20,409 nt of DNA from Haplomitrium mnioides (GCA_049999725.1 JBNGIS010020265.1:1-20409), one strand, 5' to 3'; positions 1-8,178 are shown, counted from the first letter of the stretch. The notes: generated by a model from the sequence alone, not told the origin. Translations and numbers: made by a program.

Positions 1-616
1 TGCGACCCAACTCTGTTAGACTTCTGCATCTTGGATAAGAAACAGCAAGGACTGTTTTTGCCCAACGTTTCTTCTACGACCTGCCTTGGCACTTCAGTTT
101 GAATCTAAGGATCTGATTGGTTTAAGGGTCTCCTGAAATCCAAAGCAGGTCTGCGAAGCTCTCAACGAGCCTTGAAATTGTTCTTGCAGGTTCCTATAAG
201 AAGGTCTCACTTGGAAGAAAGAGCGTATGAGAGTGGGCTCAAACAGAGATCTGTCTGTTAAGGATCCTTGAAGGGCAAACCAAAGACCTAGGACTTGCTG
301 GGAGCTTTGCAAGCTTTGCTTTTGTGACATAGCCCAACAATTGCAGGATTTACAAACTTACAAGACCCACAAATAAAACAAAACCTTGAAGATCAGAATT
401 GTGACAGACACCCTGAGTACAGTCTCCAACTCCAACCTGGGCATGTCCACGGGGCTACTGTACAAATCTGTACAAGGTAGAGGCTCCCAGAATAAGGGTA
501 GTACAGGGGGTGATTCACCTGTTTGAAGATTCTCTTTTTCTGTAGATTGTGGTTGGTTTTGGTTCAGATTGGCGGACCAGAAGCAAGATCTACCCAACAT
601 ATAGCACGGGAGGTCC
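1..616. other. No gene seen; possible LINE 5' region
   Basis: No reading frame here resembles a known protein. The short open frames on the - strand (94-330 and 358-660) have no motif, and I treat them as chance. The stretch lies directly upstream of the LINE ORF1 and could be its 5' UTR or internal promoter region, but no boundary, target duplication or promoter motif is visible to prove this. Confidence 0.35.
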
Positions 617-1516
617 ATGGATATCCCCTGCACTAAAATGCGAACAAGACAGGGGGACAAGGAAATTAGGGAGAAAAATCAGGACGACAGAGGAGGAGCA
701 GACTGCCCCCAATGGATCAAAGACCGCCTTAGAAACCTTGAGTCGGTAGTGAGGTCCTTGGAGGAACAATTGTCCCAACAGAAAACTACGTCCAACGAGA
801 GACTAGGGTCCCTTGAGACAAGAATGGTAAAGATAGAAAGCAGTTAGGAGGGCCTAACCCTGATCCGAGAGCACCATACCATCGACATCGACGGGCTCAA
901 GCATGACTTAGAAGAAATGAGAGAGCAGAATAGAGAGGAGGTGCGGAAACGCATTCTCACCCTGGAACAGAACTACGAACGCACTAAGGAGGCAATGAAC
1001 AAGAACAACGCCTCCCAAATGGCCTTGGAACAGGAACTAAAGCAAACCAAAACCACATGGGCGAATGTGGTGAAGGGCAACTCAACGACTCAAGACACTA
1101 TTAAGGCAACAGTAAAGGAACTGATGGAGGAGGAGTGGAAACAAAAAGGGCGAGATCTGAATCTCATTGTCCATGGTATCCCGGAAACGCCTCAAGAAGA
1201 CACTCGAATTATAGTCCAGCAACATGTCTTGAGCCCATGCAACCTTGGGAACTTGCACATGGCTTGCAAGAGAATTGGTAGACCCTCCAACAAAAGCAGA
1301 CCCATCTTGCTACAATTCAAGGAGGCTGCGGACAGGGCGGCCCTTCTGAAATCCAAAAAAGCCCTAAAAGGCCAACCTATTTGGATCTATGAAGACCTCT
1401 CTCCAGATCAAAGGAAAAACCTCCCAGTGGAAATACAAAAGATGAAGCATGCATGGGCTGAGGGCAACATTGATGTGATTTGCAGAGGAAGGATTATAAT
1501 CCTTGAGCGACATTAA
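617..1516 (+). pseudogene. LINE ORF1-like RNA-binding protein, one in-frame stop
   Basis: ORF1 proteins of LINEs bind element RNA and form trimeric particles through a coiled coil. This frame of about 300 codons starts at ATG 617 (or ATG 638, MRTRQG). It carries heptad-rich, highly charged sequence over roughly residues 35-135, then a compact segment starting LNLIVHGIPE (about residue 181) that resembles the RRM-like core of ORF1p. A C-terminal part follows with IWIYEDLSPDQRKNL, matching the pattern of LINE ORF1 C-terminal domains. A single TAG at 845-847 splits the frame, and the coiled coil continues in the same frame on both sides, so this is a point nonsense mutation and not two genes. 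The frame ends at 1514-1516. No zinc knuckle is seen. The LINE-ORF1 assignment comes from motif pattern only; the clade is not determined. Confidence 0.7.
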
Positions 1517-1777
1517 GCCCTACGACCACAGGACCAGAACATTGTACCGAACGCATATGCCACATAGCATGATATCGCAGTTTAGACTCTAGATTGACCG
1601 GGGTCCCCTATGGTCCCTGGCCCTTGATGATCACTTGTTTACTTTCCTACTTGTTGTACAACCTCAGTTTTTGATTTTACCCTTTTCCGCACTTGGTGCG
1701 TGGATGTACTTCAGTCTCTATGGCCTTAGGGCTGGCTTGGGACTTTAAACAAATTCTATTCTATTCTATTCTATTCT
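1517..1777 (+). repeat. LINE 3' UTR with (ATTCT)5 tail
   Basis: This is non-coding sequence after the ORF1 stop. It ends in five perfect ATTCT units at 1753-1777, followed by a short TCTCTG/TGTG stretch and the minisatellite. The position and the pentamer tail fit the 3' end of a non-LTR element that terminates in a microsatellite rather than poly(A). Confidence 0.55.
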
Positions 1778-1790
1778 CTCTCTGTGTGTG

Positions 1791-2112
1791 CTGAATCATC
1801 TATGGTGAGAAATTTTGGTTGGTCTCAATTGCTAATTCATCTTTGGTGGGAAATTCTGGTTGATCTAAGTTGTTGATTCATTTATAGTGGGAAATTCTGA
1901 TTTTTGTGTTGATTCATCTATGGTGGGAAATTTTGGTTGATCTAAATTGCTGATTCATCCTTGGTGGAAAATTCTAGTTGATCTCGGTTGTTGATTCATG
2001 TATGGTAGGAAATTTTGATTGATCTCAAAGATGTTGTAGTTGGGAAGAAATCTTGAGGGAATGATAATTTGCCCATCAACATGTTGAATTTCAAGACAAA
2101 GAAAGATTGAAT

Positions 2113-2148
<36 letters not shown>

Positions 2149-2375
2149 NNNNNNNNNNNNNNNNNNNNNNNNNNNNNNNNNNNNNNNNNNNNNNNNNNNN
2201 NNNNNNNNNNNNNNNNNNNNNNNNNNNNNNNNNNNNNNNNNNNNNNNNCTCTCTCTCTCTCTCTATGGCGAGAAGCTATGGTTGAAATCAATTGTTGAGT
2301 CATCTATGATGTAAAATTTTGGTTGATCTCAATTGTTGATTCATCTATGGTGGGAAATTTTGGTTGATCTCAAAG
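1791..2375. repeat. 41-bp minisatellite array, interrupted
   Basis: Degenerate tandem units share a core like TTGATTCATCTATGGTGGG followed by AAATTTTGGTTGATCTCAA. I count units at 1791-1831, 1832-1872, 1873-1908 (36 bp), 1909-1949, 1950-1990 and 1991-2030. After the gap come a diverged unit at 2263-2294 and units at 2295-2335 and 2336-2375. The period is 41 bp, and each block ends in GATCTCAAAG. Unrelated sequence, a CT microsatellite and a 100-N gap separate the two blocks. Confidence 0.85.
2117..2264. repeat. (CT)n microsatellite with 100-N gap
   Basis: Pure CT dinucleotides run at 2117-2148 and 2249-2264 on both sides of exactly 100 N (2149-2248). The true repeat length is unknown. The open frames reading LSLSLS or ERERER through it are translations of the repeat and not genes. 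Confidence 0.95.
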
Positions 2376-2383
2376 GTGTAGCA

Positions 2384-2499
2384 TGTCGTGCATATACACA
2401 TCGCTTACACAACTACATCGTTCCATGACATCTACAAACATACAACAGAGAATGACAAACAATTGAGTCTAATGTGCATACAATGCATGAGACCCCACA
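2384..2499. repeat. Left terminal direct repeat
   Basis: This is the left copy of the direct repeat. It runs from TGTCGTGC to CCCCACA and aligns with 2766-2891 over nearly its full length, lacking about 10 bp present in that copy. Confidence 0.75.
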
Positions 2500-2763
2500 A
2501 TACTTTTCTTTGAGTGATACCTTCTCGAAGAAGTTCCAAAGTGTTGTTGATCTTCCGATATTAGAACCAGTGCAACTTTGCTCACAAGGAATCCACGCTT
2601 CACCAAGAACTACAATACCTTAGCTCTCCTCTTGGTTCACACAAAATGAAGACATCGAAAGATAACCTTTCGATGAGAGTACATGGCCTTATATACTAAG
2701 TCACAAAAAGACGAAAAAACTCAAAATGTCTAAAAATAAAAAACTAAATGGAATGGTGTGATA
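2500..2763 (-). promoter_or_regulatory. LTR-like promoter module with TATA box (- strand)
   Basis: Read on the - strand, this module starts ATCACACCATTCC and has a TATATAAGGCC box (TATA at 2689-2695). About 15 bp further on is an imperfect inverted repeat, ATCGAAAGGTTATCTTTCGAT. The same arrangement occurs on the + strand at 14431-14720, with high similarity over about 260 bp. A TATA box inside a repeated, non-coding module that begins TGTCACA in the other copy suggests the U3/R part of an LTR. I found no attached coding region. Confidence 0.5.
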
Positions 2764-2765
2764 GT

Positions 2766-2891
2766 TGTTGTGCACATACACGTCGCTTACATAACTATAT
2801 CATCTACACACATTCCATGACATCTACAGACATACAGCAGAGAATGGCAAACCACTGAGTCTCGTGCGTATGTAATGCATGAGACCTTACA
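2766..2891. repeat. Right terminal direct repeat
   Basis: This is the right copy, from TGTTGTGC to CCTTACA. It abuts the degenerate integrase remnant that begins near 2897. Confidence 0.75.
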
Positions 2892-2896
2892 ATTGC

Positions 2897-3093
2897 CTAG
2901 TGAGGAAAATTTGACATCAAGTGTCGTGGGTGCTGTCTGCTATAAATAAACATAATCATCAGGATGAAACCTCTGAATCCTAGTGAGATATCCACCTCCA
3001 CGTATGGTAGCATATCATAAAGTATCACGATGTTGAGCAATGGCAAGGTTGTCGAACACCATGAGCATGAGTCTCTCAAATATCGGAGCTCTA
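2897..3093 (-). pseudogene. Integrase C-terminal fragment of the gypsy-like element
   Basis: In one frame of the - strand this reads RAPIFERLMLMVFDNLAIAQ and, after further residues, GGGYLTRIQRFHPDDYVYL. The F-x-P-x-D-x-V-Y-L pattern is typical of the small beta-barrel at the C-terminus of Ty3/gypsy integrases, which binds DNA or helps target integration. Two stops break it: TGA where an Arg (CGA) is likely, and TAG where a Gln (CAG) is likely. It joins the methyltransferase remnant after about 12-15 bp, with no RT, RNase H or catalytic integrase core between, so the junction at about 3093-3107 marks a large deletion. It ends abruptly at the TG...CA repeat near 2891. Confidence 0.6.
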
Positions 3094-3104
3094 TATAAAC
3101 ACAC

Positions 3105-3300
3105 CTACACCCAAGCATCAAGACCATCCAGATCCACAACCATAGTAACATCACGTCGAGTAGAGGAGGGTAAATCAGGGTCCCTCCCATCAATCCAGAC
3201 TCGCAAAATTTGAGCCTTTTTCCACCTGAATTTCATAATCCAAGTAAGAGCATACACATCTATGGCTTGTCTCACAATGATGTCAATGGAGAACCCCATT

Positions 3301-3348
<48 letters not shown>

Positions 3349-4492
3349 NNNNNNNNNNNNNNNNNNNNNNNNNNNNNNNNNNNNNNNNNNNNNNNNNNNN
3401 NNNNNNNNNNNNNNNNNNNNNNNNNNNNNNNNNNNNNNNNNNNNNNNNCTCTCTCTCACACACCAGCGTCGGGTTCCACCAGTCTCTACAAGGTTGCATC
3501 CCAAATAAAGCCAGTGCCTCTTGTCCAAAATGCATAAGACGCACGATGACTCACTAGTGTGGGCAATGCTCTACAAGGTCGACCTACCACGTTGACGAGT
3601 GCCAATAGTGGGCGATCAACATAAAGTACCCTCTGAGCGTGACATCCCACATCCAAAAATCATCCACAATGGCACTTGGTGATCTTATAATCCTGTCATA
3701 AGCCCTTTTCAGCACCTCAGTAGGCAACAGGTTAGTTCACCCTTGAATCGTGGTCGGTGTGCTAGTGATCATGCTTGTCTGGCATCCAACAATACGACAG
3801 GTCCAATTTAAGAACACACTTGATAAACACTCTCCACAAGGCGCTGGCAACTATCTCCCCATATAGACACATTCTCCAAGATATATGCAGGAGTACCTGA
3901 TGGAGTTGGAGATGACGTAGAATCCTTAACATCTCCCAAAACAATTTAGAGCAAGGGTCTTGCAACCTTTGGCCTAAACCAGCCCTCGATTGGCCCTGAC
4001 ATGGCCATCCTGCAATCAACAAATCAACAAGCCCTACTCTAGCTAAGTGGTCTGCTCCCAACAACAAAATATCGGCCGACAATGCATGTAGACAACCTCG
4101 CACTGTACTAACTCTAAGAAATCGTGAAAATTGCTCAACCATCAACGCCACATGCCTCAAGGAGATTCTGCGGGTGATCTCACCCTTCTCCATATACAAT
4201 TCCACCAAATAGGAATCTCTACTTGGAGCACAGCAACTAATCCTATACTGATGCCTCCAAACAACTCCAACAAACAAATAACATCAGCAGGATACTGCCA
4301 TGAAATCGGGATAGTACTTAATGGTGAAAGATCTACAAGTTTAAGTGTGATAGAACCATCCAATGCAAGACCTGGCGCAAATGCATCCTGCCAAGCATCC
4401 TCAACCAACCTGAACGCATGTACTTGCCACAACCTCTCTTTACTTCCACTCATAGGAATCACCTTACCTAACAACGATGATGCTGGCTTCAC
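3105..4492 (-). pseudogene. Cytosine-5 DNA methyltransferase domain (broken) in retroelement
   Basis: C5-MTases transfer a methyl group from S-adenosylmethionine to cytosine in DNA. Ordered hallmarks are visible on the - strand. Motif I is LLELFGGISIGL (4250-4273, SAM site). Motif IV is GWPCQGQSRAG (PCQG at 3993-4004, catalytic Cys codon at 3999-4001). Motif VI is YILENV (ENV at 3868-3876). A motif-VIII-like AHRPR lies at 3748-3762. A downstream segment reads RPCRALPTLVSH, and a C-terminal tail carries AMGF. Spacing I to IV is about 90 residues and IV to VI about 43, both normal for the fold. The motifs lie in different frames (at least two frameshifts), with added stops and a GA/CT microsatellite plus a 100-N gap inside. 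An upstream protease and a downstream integrase tail place it inside a retrotransposon polyprotein, so it is unlikely to be a host DNMT gene. Motifs are directly seen; the family assignment is strong and activity is lost. Confidence 0.75.
3302..3457. repeat. (CT)n microsatellite with 100-N gap inside the MTase remnant
   Basis: CT dinucleotides run at 3302-3348 and 3449-3457 around exactly 100 N (3349-3448). On the - strand the repeat reads Glu-Arg codons and runs straight into the AMGF motif of the methyltransferase remnant. Confidence 0.95.
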
Positions 4493-4548
4493 AACCTCTG
4501 ACTACGCCTCCTCAACAGAAGGAAAGTCTGCTCCATGTGCATTCTCCT

Positions 4549-4999
4549 CTAGTAAGTCAGAGTAGTCGGTGATAACCTCATAAAATGTTGATAAAATGCC
4601 ATAGGCTGAGATAGTGGACCTCCAACTGGTCCATTGAATCTGATAGACAACTTGCTCAATTGTGCCTGTCTAGATTGCCATCCAGGTTGATAAGACACTG
4701 ACTCATCCCAAAAATCAATATTGAACCCCATAGAATATAACACTGTATACCCCACCAAAACATCATAAGACTCGGCCTTGGTAAATATGGCAGGAATGCT
4801 CACATATGAGCTATCTGTGGGATGATCCGCTTGCACTCTAAGCTTGATCTCTCAATGTGTGATGTGCTACGTGGGTGAATGTCCTCCCAGTGAAGTCTGG
4901 ATTGGGAAAGGGAAAATTTCCACATCTCGAGGCTTAAATCCAATCCCTGCACAAATTACTTGCCTAACATCAACGATTGTGCACATGTATCCAACAATA
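4549..4999 (-). pseudogene. Retropepsin-like aspartic protease remnant
   Basis: This domain would cleave the Gag-Pol polyprotein. The catalytic-loop region reads VLLDTCAQSLMLGK on the - strand (DTCA at 4980-4991), like the D-[ST]-G-A loop of retropepsins but with Cys in place of Gly. A stop follows directly. Downstream in another frame, ESYDVLVGYTVLYSMGFNID matches the second hydrophobic-G segment of retropepsins (usually I-L-[IL]-G). Several stops and a frameshift separate the halves. It lies between the Gag-derived linker and the methyltransferase, the usual place for a protease in gypsy Pol. Whether Cys at that position is mutational decay or a family feature cannot be told from one copy. 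Confidence 0.6.
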
Positions 5000-5289
5000 C
5001 TCTAGTTGACATATATTTAAAGGACCAACAAGCCGGAAGATACCCCTCTGATTGTCAAGAGACACCACACTGGGTTTGAATCTTGTTTTCTCAAATGCTA
5101 GTCGGGTTGATAACTCCATCAACCGGGCTGCAATAGCATGCCATGTCTCACCTTCAGACGTAGAGACACTTGCGTCAGCAGCTCTACTCATAGATCTCAC
5201 TTCCATACTAGAAGTAGCACCCTGAGTCTCCCCACATATTGTGGCTGCCAACTTAAACACTTCAGCTAGTGTGACTCCTCTAGTCAACA
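4970..5289 (-). pseudogene. Gag-protease linker of the gypsy-like element
   Basis: An open frame of about 105 residues leads up to the protease, beginning LTRGVTLAEVF and containing GETWHAIAARLMELSTRL. I recognise no domain. It is taken as part of the retroelement because its frame continues the Gag frame from the far side of the copia insertion: Gag ends in a Ser-Glu-Leu codon series at 11365-11373, and this frame resumes with the duplicated Leu codon. It runs into the DTCA protease segment after a frame change. Confidence 0.55.
5285..5289. repeat. Target-site duplication, left copy (CAACA)
   Basis: Five bases next to the left LTR of the copia element. They match CAACT at 11365-11369 except for the last base, as expected for an aged 5-bp duplication made by integrase. 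Confidence 0.6.
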
Positions 5290-5487
5290 CATCACGAAAT
5301 CACATACGCTCAGGGGATGGAGAAATTCTCTATATTCATAGATGGCTCAAAAATGGCCTCAATAATACAATAGGGGAGGAGTGCACATATGCGACTCCAA
5401 TCTGCCCCAAATATATCACAAGCCCGAACTAAACTAAGGAAGCTGCCAACTCAGCCTGGTAGCCTATTAGAGCTCGATATTTCAACA
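5290..5487 (-). repeat. 3' LTR of copia element 1
   Basis: This aligns along its length with the 5' LTR at 11147-11364. It starts on the - strand with TGTTGAAATATCGAGCTC. Its far end lacks about 20 bp relative to the other LTR (CGTGATG in place of the sequence ending TTTTGACA), so it is 198 bp against 218 bp. The end of the pol frame reads into this LTR. Confidence 0.85.
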
Positions 5488-6055
5488 CTCCCCTTCGAGC
5501 TCAACATCTGTACACCAAGTTGCCGTCTGAATTTCTGCAAATTTTCGGCGCCCAACGCCTTCGTAAAAATATCAGCAGCCTGTCCTTCAGTGCTGATGCA
5601 CAGCAGATCAATCACCCTAGCTAGCACTTTCTCTCTCACAAAATGATAATGCACCTCAATGTGCTTTGAACGTGCATGAAAAACAGGATTGTTAGCCAAC
5701 TAAATACTGCTAATATTGTCGCAATGAACCTTCACTAGTTCTTCCACTCTGACATCCAAATCTTGTAATAATTTCAGTAACCACATTACCTCACAGGTGG
5801 CCATGGCTGCCCCCTGTATTCAGCCTCCGTACTTGATAAAACAACTATAGGTTGCTTTTTGCTGCTCCAAGCAATTCCATCACTCCCAAATGAAAACACA
5901 AAGCCACTAGAGGACCTCCTATCACTGGCAATTCCTGCCCAATCTGCATCTGTGAAACCAAAAAGCTCAAATTTGTTGTTGCTGTCATAAAACAGCCCAT
6001 ACTAAAGTGTAGCTTTTACATACCAAAAAATTCTGCGCACTACATCCAAATGCTA
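5451..6055 (-). pseudogene. Copia 1 RNase H domain (broken)
   Basis: RNase H degrades the RNA strand of the RNA:DNA hybrid during reverse transcription. The - strand reads [37 protein letters not shown] and, after a frame change, KHIEVHYHFVREKV and DIFTKALG, all standard copia RNase H landmarks in the right order. Breaks are TAG at 6053-6055, TAG at 6002-6004, a one-base frameshift in the G-run near 5808-5815 (after STEAEYRG), and TAG at 5700-5702. At the last site copia element 2 has an intact Gln codon (SIQLANN). The frame continues through the PPT into the LTR before stopping at 5451. Confidence 0.85.
5488..5496 (-). other. Polypurine tract of copia element 1
   Basis: On the - strand GAAGGGGAG lies directly before the TGTTGAAATATC start of the 3' LTR. 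This is the expected position and composition for the plus-strand primer. The same bases are also read as pol codons. Confidence 0.85.
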
Positions 6056-7136
6056 CTTCCTTGGTTCCTGCATAAACTGACTTACCAGACCTACAGCATA
6101 ACTTAGATCTGGTCTGGTGATGGTAATGTAAATCAGGCTGCCTACCATCTGTCTGAACCCTGTTGGATCCTCAATCAACTCTCCTTCATGACCGATCATT
6201 TTTGTATTCTGATCTAAGGGAGTTGCAATCGGTTTGCAACCTGTCATGCCATATTTGGCCAGCATATCCAAGGCATACTGCCTTTGGATCATCCATATTC
6301 CCTGCTCTGTTTTAATCACCTCAATTCCAAGGAAATGTCGTAGCTCACCAAGATCCTTCATGTCGAACTTTTGTTGCAACAATTTCTTCACTTCAGCAAT
6401 ATCTTGCTCACTCCTTTCTGTCATAATCAAATCATCTACATAGATCAGAATGAGCATCATACCTTTCTCTGTTTTCCTTACATATAGAGAATAGTCAACG
6501 TCTGACACCTTGAAGCCTACTGAAACAAGATATTCGCCTATCTTGTTAGACCATGCTCGAGGTGCTTGCTTCAACCCATATAGTGCCTTCTTCAGCTTGC
6601 ATACCTGATCTGAATGCTCCAGATCAACAAAACTAGGTGGCTGTACCATGTACACCTCCTCTTCAAGCTCCCCATGCAAAAATGCATTTTTTACATCCAT
6701 TTGTTGCAAAGTCCACTTTTTCGATGCAGCTAGTGCTATAATTGCCCGAACGGTTGTCATTCTTGCTACAGGGCTGAAAGTCTCCTCATAGCCTATCCCA
6801 TGAGTCTGGGCATACCTCTTGGCCACTAACCTGGCCTTAAATCTACTTATGTTGCCATCTTCACTCCTCTTCAACTTGTAGACCCATTTGCATCCGATTG
6901 CTTTCTTCCCTTCGGGTAAATCGACCAGCTCCCAAGTCAGGTTTTTCTGAAGAGCTTCCATCTCTTCTACCATTGCAGCTTCCCATCTCTCATCTCCTAT
7001 AGCATCCTCAAATATGACATGTTCTTTCTCAGTGATCACTTGCACCATATATGCATGATGTGCTGCGAACGCTCATTTGTGTATCAGCCTGTCTACAGGG
7101 TACTTCACCCTGTCACTTCTGCGAAAGGTATGCTTT
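6053..7136 (-). pseudogene. Copia 1 reverse transcriptase domain
   Basis: This is RNA- and DNA-dependent DNA polymerase. The 331-codon open part (6053-7048) holds WELVDLPEGKKAIGCKWVYK, KARLVAKRYAQTHGIGYEET, the first catalytic Asp in QMDVKNAFLHGEL (residue 118), [16 protein letters not shown] and the catalytic box YVDDL (residues 203-206), followed by DLGELRHFLGIEV. All polymerase residues visible are intact. Upstream, the same frame extends through RRSDRVKYPVDRLIHK to about 7136 but is cut by TGA at 7073-7075 where Arg (CGA) is likely. The listed Met at 7048 is therefore internal to Pol and not a real start. The frame differs from the integrase frame above it, so a frameshift lies near 7125-7145. 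Confidence 0.9.
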
Positions 7137-7143
7137 GTACCTG

Positions 7144-8178
7144 CTACTCTTTTTGTTTTTGGCTTGATGTTGAGGTTGAGAGTACTCTCAGTTCTTCATC
7201 CAGATTTTTAGAATCACCACTGCCTCCTTCTTCTAGAGACATTTCAGATTGAGAGTTATTTGGAGTATACTGCTCCAAATTCTTGCGCAGCCTTCCTTGC
7301 CATGTACTAGTGCTGCCACTGCTACTGCCTTCACCATATGGTCCACTCAATACTTGCGTTTGCTGAGTTGGTTCTGACACAACCTGCTTTCCATTTGTCT
7401 CACTTGTGTCATCAACCGATTTCTGCCCATACCAAGTACTTAGCTCATCAAATACTACATCTCTACTCACCCTCAGCATGCGTGTAGTAGGACAATAGCA
7501 CCTGTACCCTTTCTGCTCATTTGAATACCCAATGAAGACACACTTTTCAGCTTTTGGATCTAACTTGTTGCGTGTCTTAGCTAATACATGGACATAAGCA
7601 ATACAACCAAACACTTTCAAGTGTGAAATGTCTGGGCGTCTCCCTGTAAACTTCTCTTCTGGCGTCATGCCATGAATTGCAGATGTAGGTGTTCTATTCA
7701 TAATGTAAACAGCAGTAGACACTGCTTCTACCCAATAATAGTGTGGCATATTCTTCTCATTCATCAAAGCTCTTGCCACCTCTGCTATATGTCGGTTCTT
7801 CCTTTCAACAACTCCATTTTGTTGAGGTGTATACCTACATGTTTGTTGCCTTTTAATCCCTTCTCTTTGTAGGTAAGTGCAGAATTCTGTAGAGAAATAT
7901 TCTCCTCCACCATCTGACCTCAGGAACTTGATTTGCTGCCCCTTCTCTTTTTCCACCATAGCTCTAAAATGTTTGAAGTGATCAAACACTTCACTCTTCT
8001 GCTTCATGAAATAAATCCAGATTTTTCTAGAGTAATCATCAATGAAGGTCACATAGTATGTACACCCTCCAATGGATCATGTTTTTGTTGGACCCCACAC
8101 ATCTAAATGTACCACCTCAAGTGGCTTCCTTGCCACATATGCATCATGGGGGAATGCTTGCCTTGCATGTTTACCAAA
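7144..8178 (-). pseudogene. Copia 1 integrase (rve core and C-terminal region)
   Basis: The integrase inserts element DNA into the genome by a DD35E mechanism. The first Asp is in HLDVWGP (codon at 8101-8103). Downstream of a TGA at 8077-8079 the frame continues with FIDDYSRK, the second Asp in FLRSDGGGEYFS (residue 47 of the open part at 7144-8052) and the Glu in QQNGVVERKNRHIAE (residue 83), exactly 35 residues apart. HLKVFGCIAYVHV and KCVFIGYSNEQKGYRCY follow, then a low-complexity tail. All three catalytic residues are present, although stops at 8179-8181 and 8077-8079 separate the first Asp from both neighbours. The frame is lost near 7144. Confidence 0.9.

Larger units (their letters stand above)
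617..1777 (+). mobile_element. LINE fragment: ORF1 plus 3' tail, no ORF2
   Basis: The unit holds an ORF1-like coding region (617-1516), about 235 bp of non-coding sequence, and a 3' end of five ATTCT pentamers (1753-1777). A short simple-repeat tail is typical of many non-LTR retrotransposons. An endonuclease/reverse transcriptase ORF2 of several kb would be expected between ORF1 and the tail, but only about 235 bp is present. The copy is therefore either internally deleted or an ORF1-only non-autonomous element comparable in layout to mammalian HAL1. The 5' end and target duplication are not visible. Confidence 0.65.
2384..2891 (-). mobile_element. Small unit with terminal direct repeats (TRIM-like or nested LTRs)
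   Basis: Two direct repeats, 2384-2499 (116 bp) and 2766-2891 (126 bp), flank a 264-bp non-coding middle. Both begin TGTYGTGCAYATACACRTCG on the + strand and end in CA (CCCCACA and CCTTACA), which is LTR-like TG...CA. The length difference comes mostly from a short insertion near 2795-2805. The layout resembles a TRIM element, but no primer-binding site and no matching 5-bp target duplication is visible (TAGCA against ATTGC). The middle contains a TATA-bearing module on the - strand that also occurs at 14431, so the alternative is a partial tandem of LTRs. Confidence 0.45.

Noticed and set aside
358-660. 100-residue - strand open frame near the left end
   Set aside because: No domain or composition signal; it overlaps the start of the LINE ORF1 on the other strand.
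2091-2314. Open frames encoding LSLSLS or ERERER runs
   Set aside because: They are translations of the CT microsatellite and of N positions.
1791-2375. Possible CRISPR array because of regular 41-bp spacing
   Set aside because: The whole unit repeats and there are no unique spacers; the surrounding DNA is that of a plant genome.
3210-3557. Open frames across the second CT repeat on both strands
   Set aside because: They are microsatellite and gap translation; the real coding signal there is the broken MTase in another frame.
3105-4492. Host DNMT gene fragment (MET1, CMT or DRM)
   Set aside because: No host regulatory domain or intron structure is seen, and the protease and integrase remnants on either side place it in a retroelement. 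A transposed host fragment is not fully excluded.
4131-4565. 144-residue + strand open frame
   Set aside because: It lies opposite the methyltransferase remnant, shows no motif, and is an antisense shadow.
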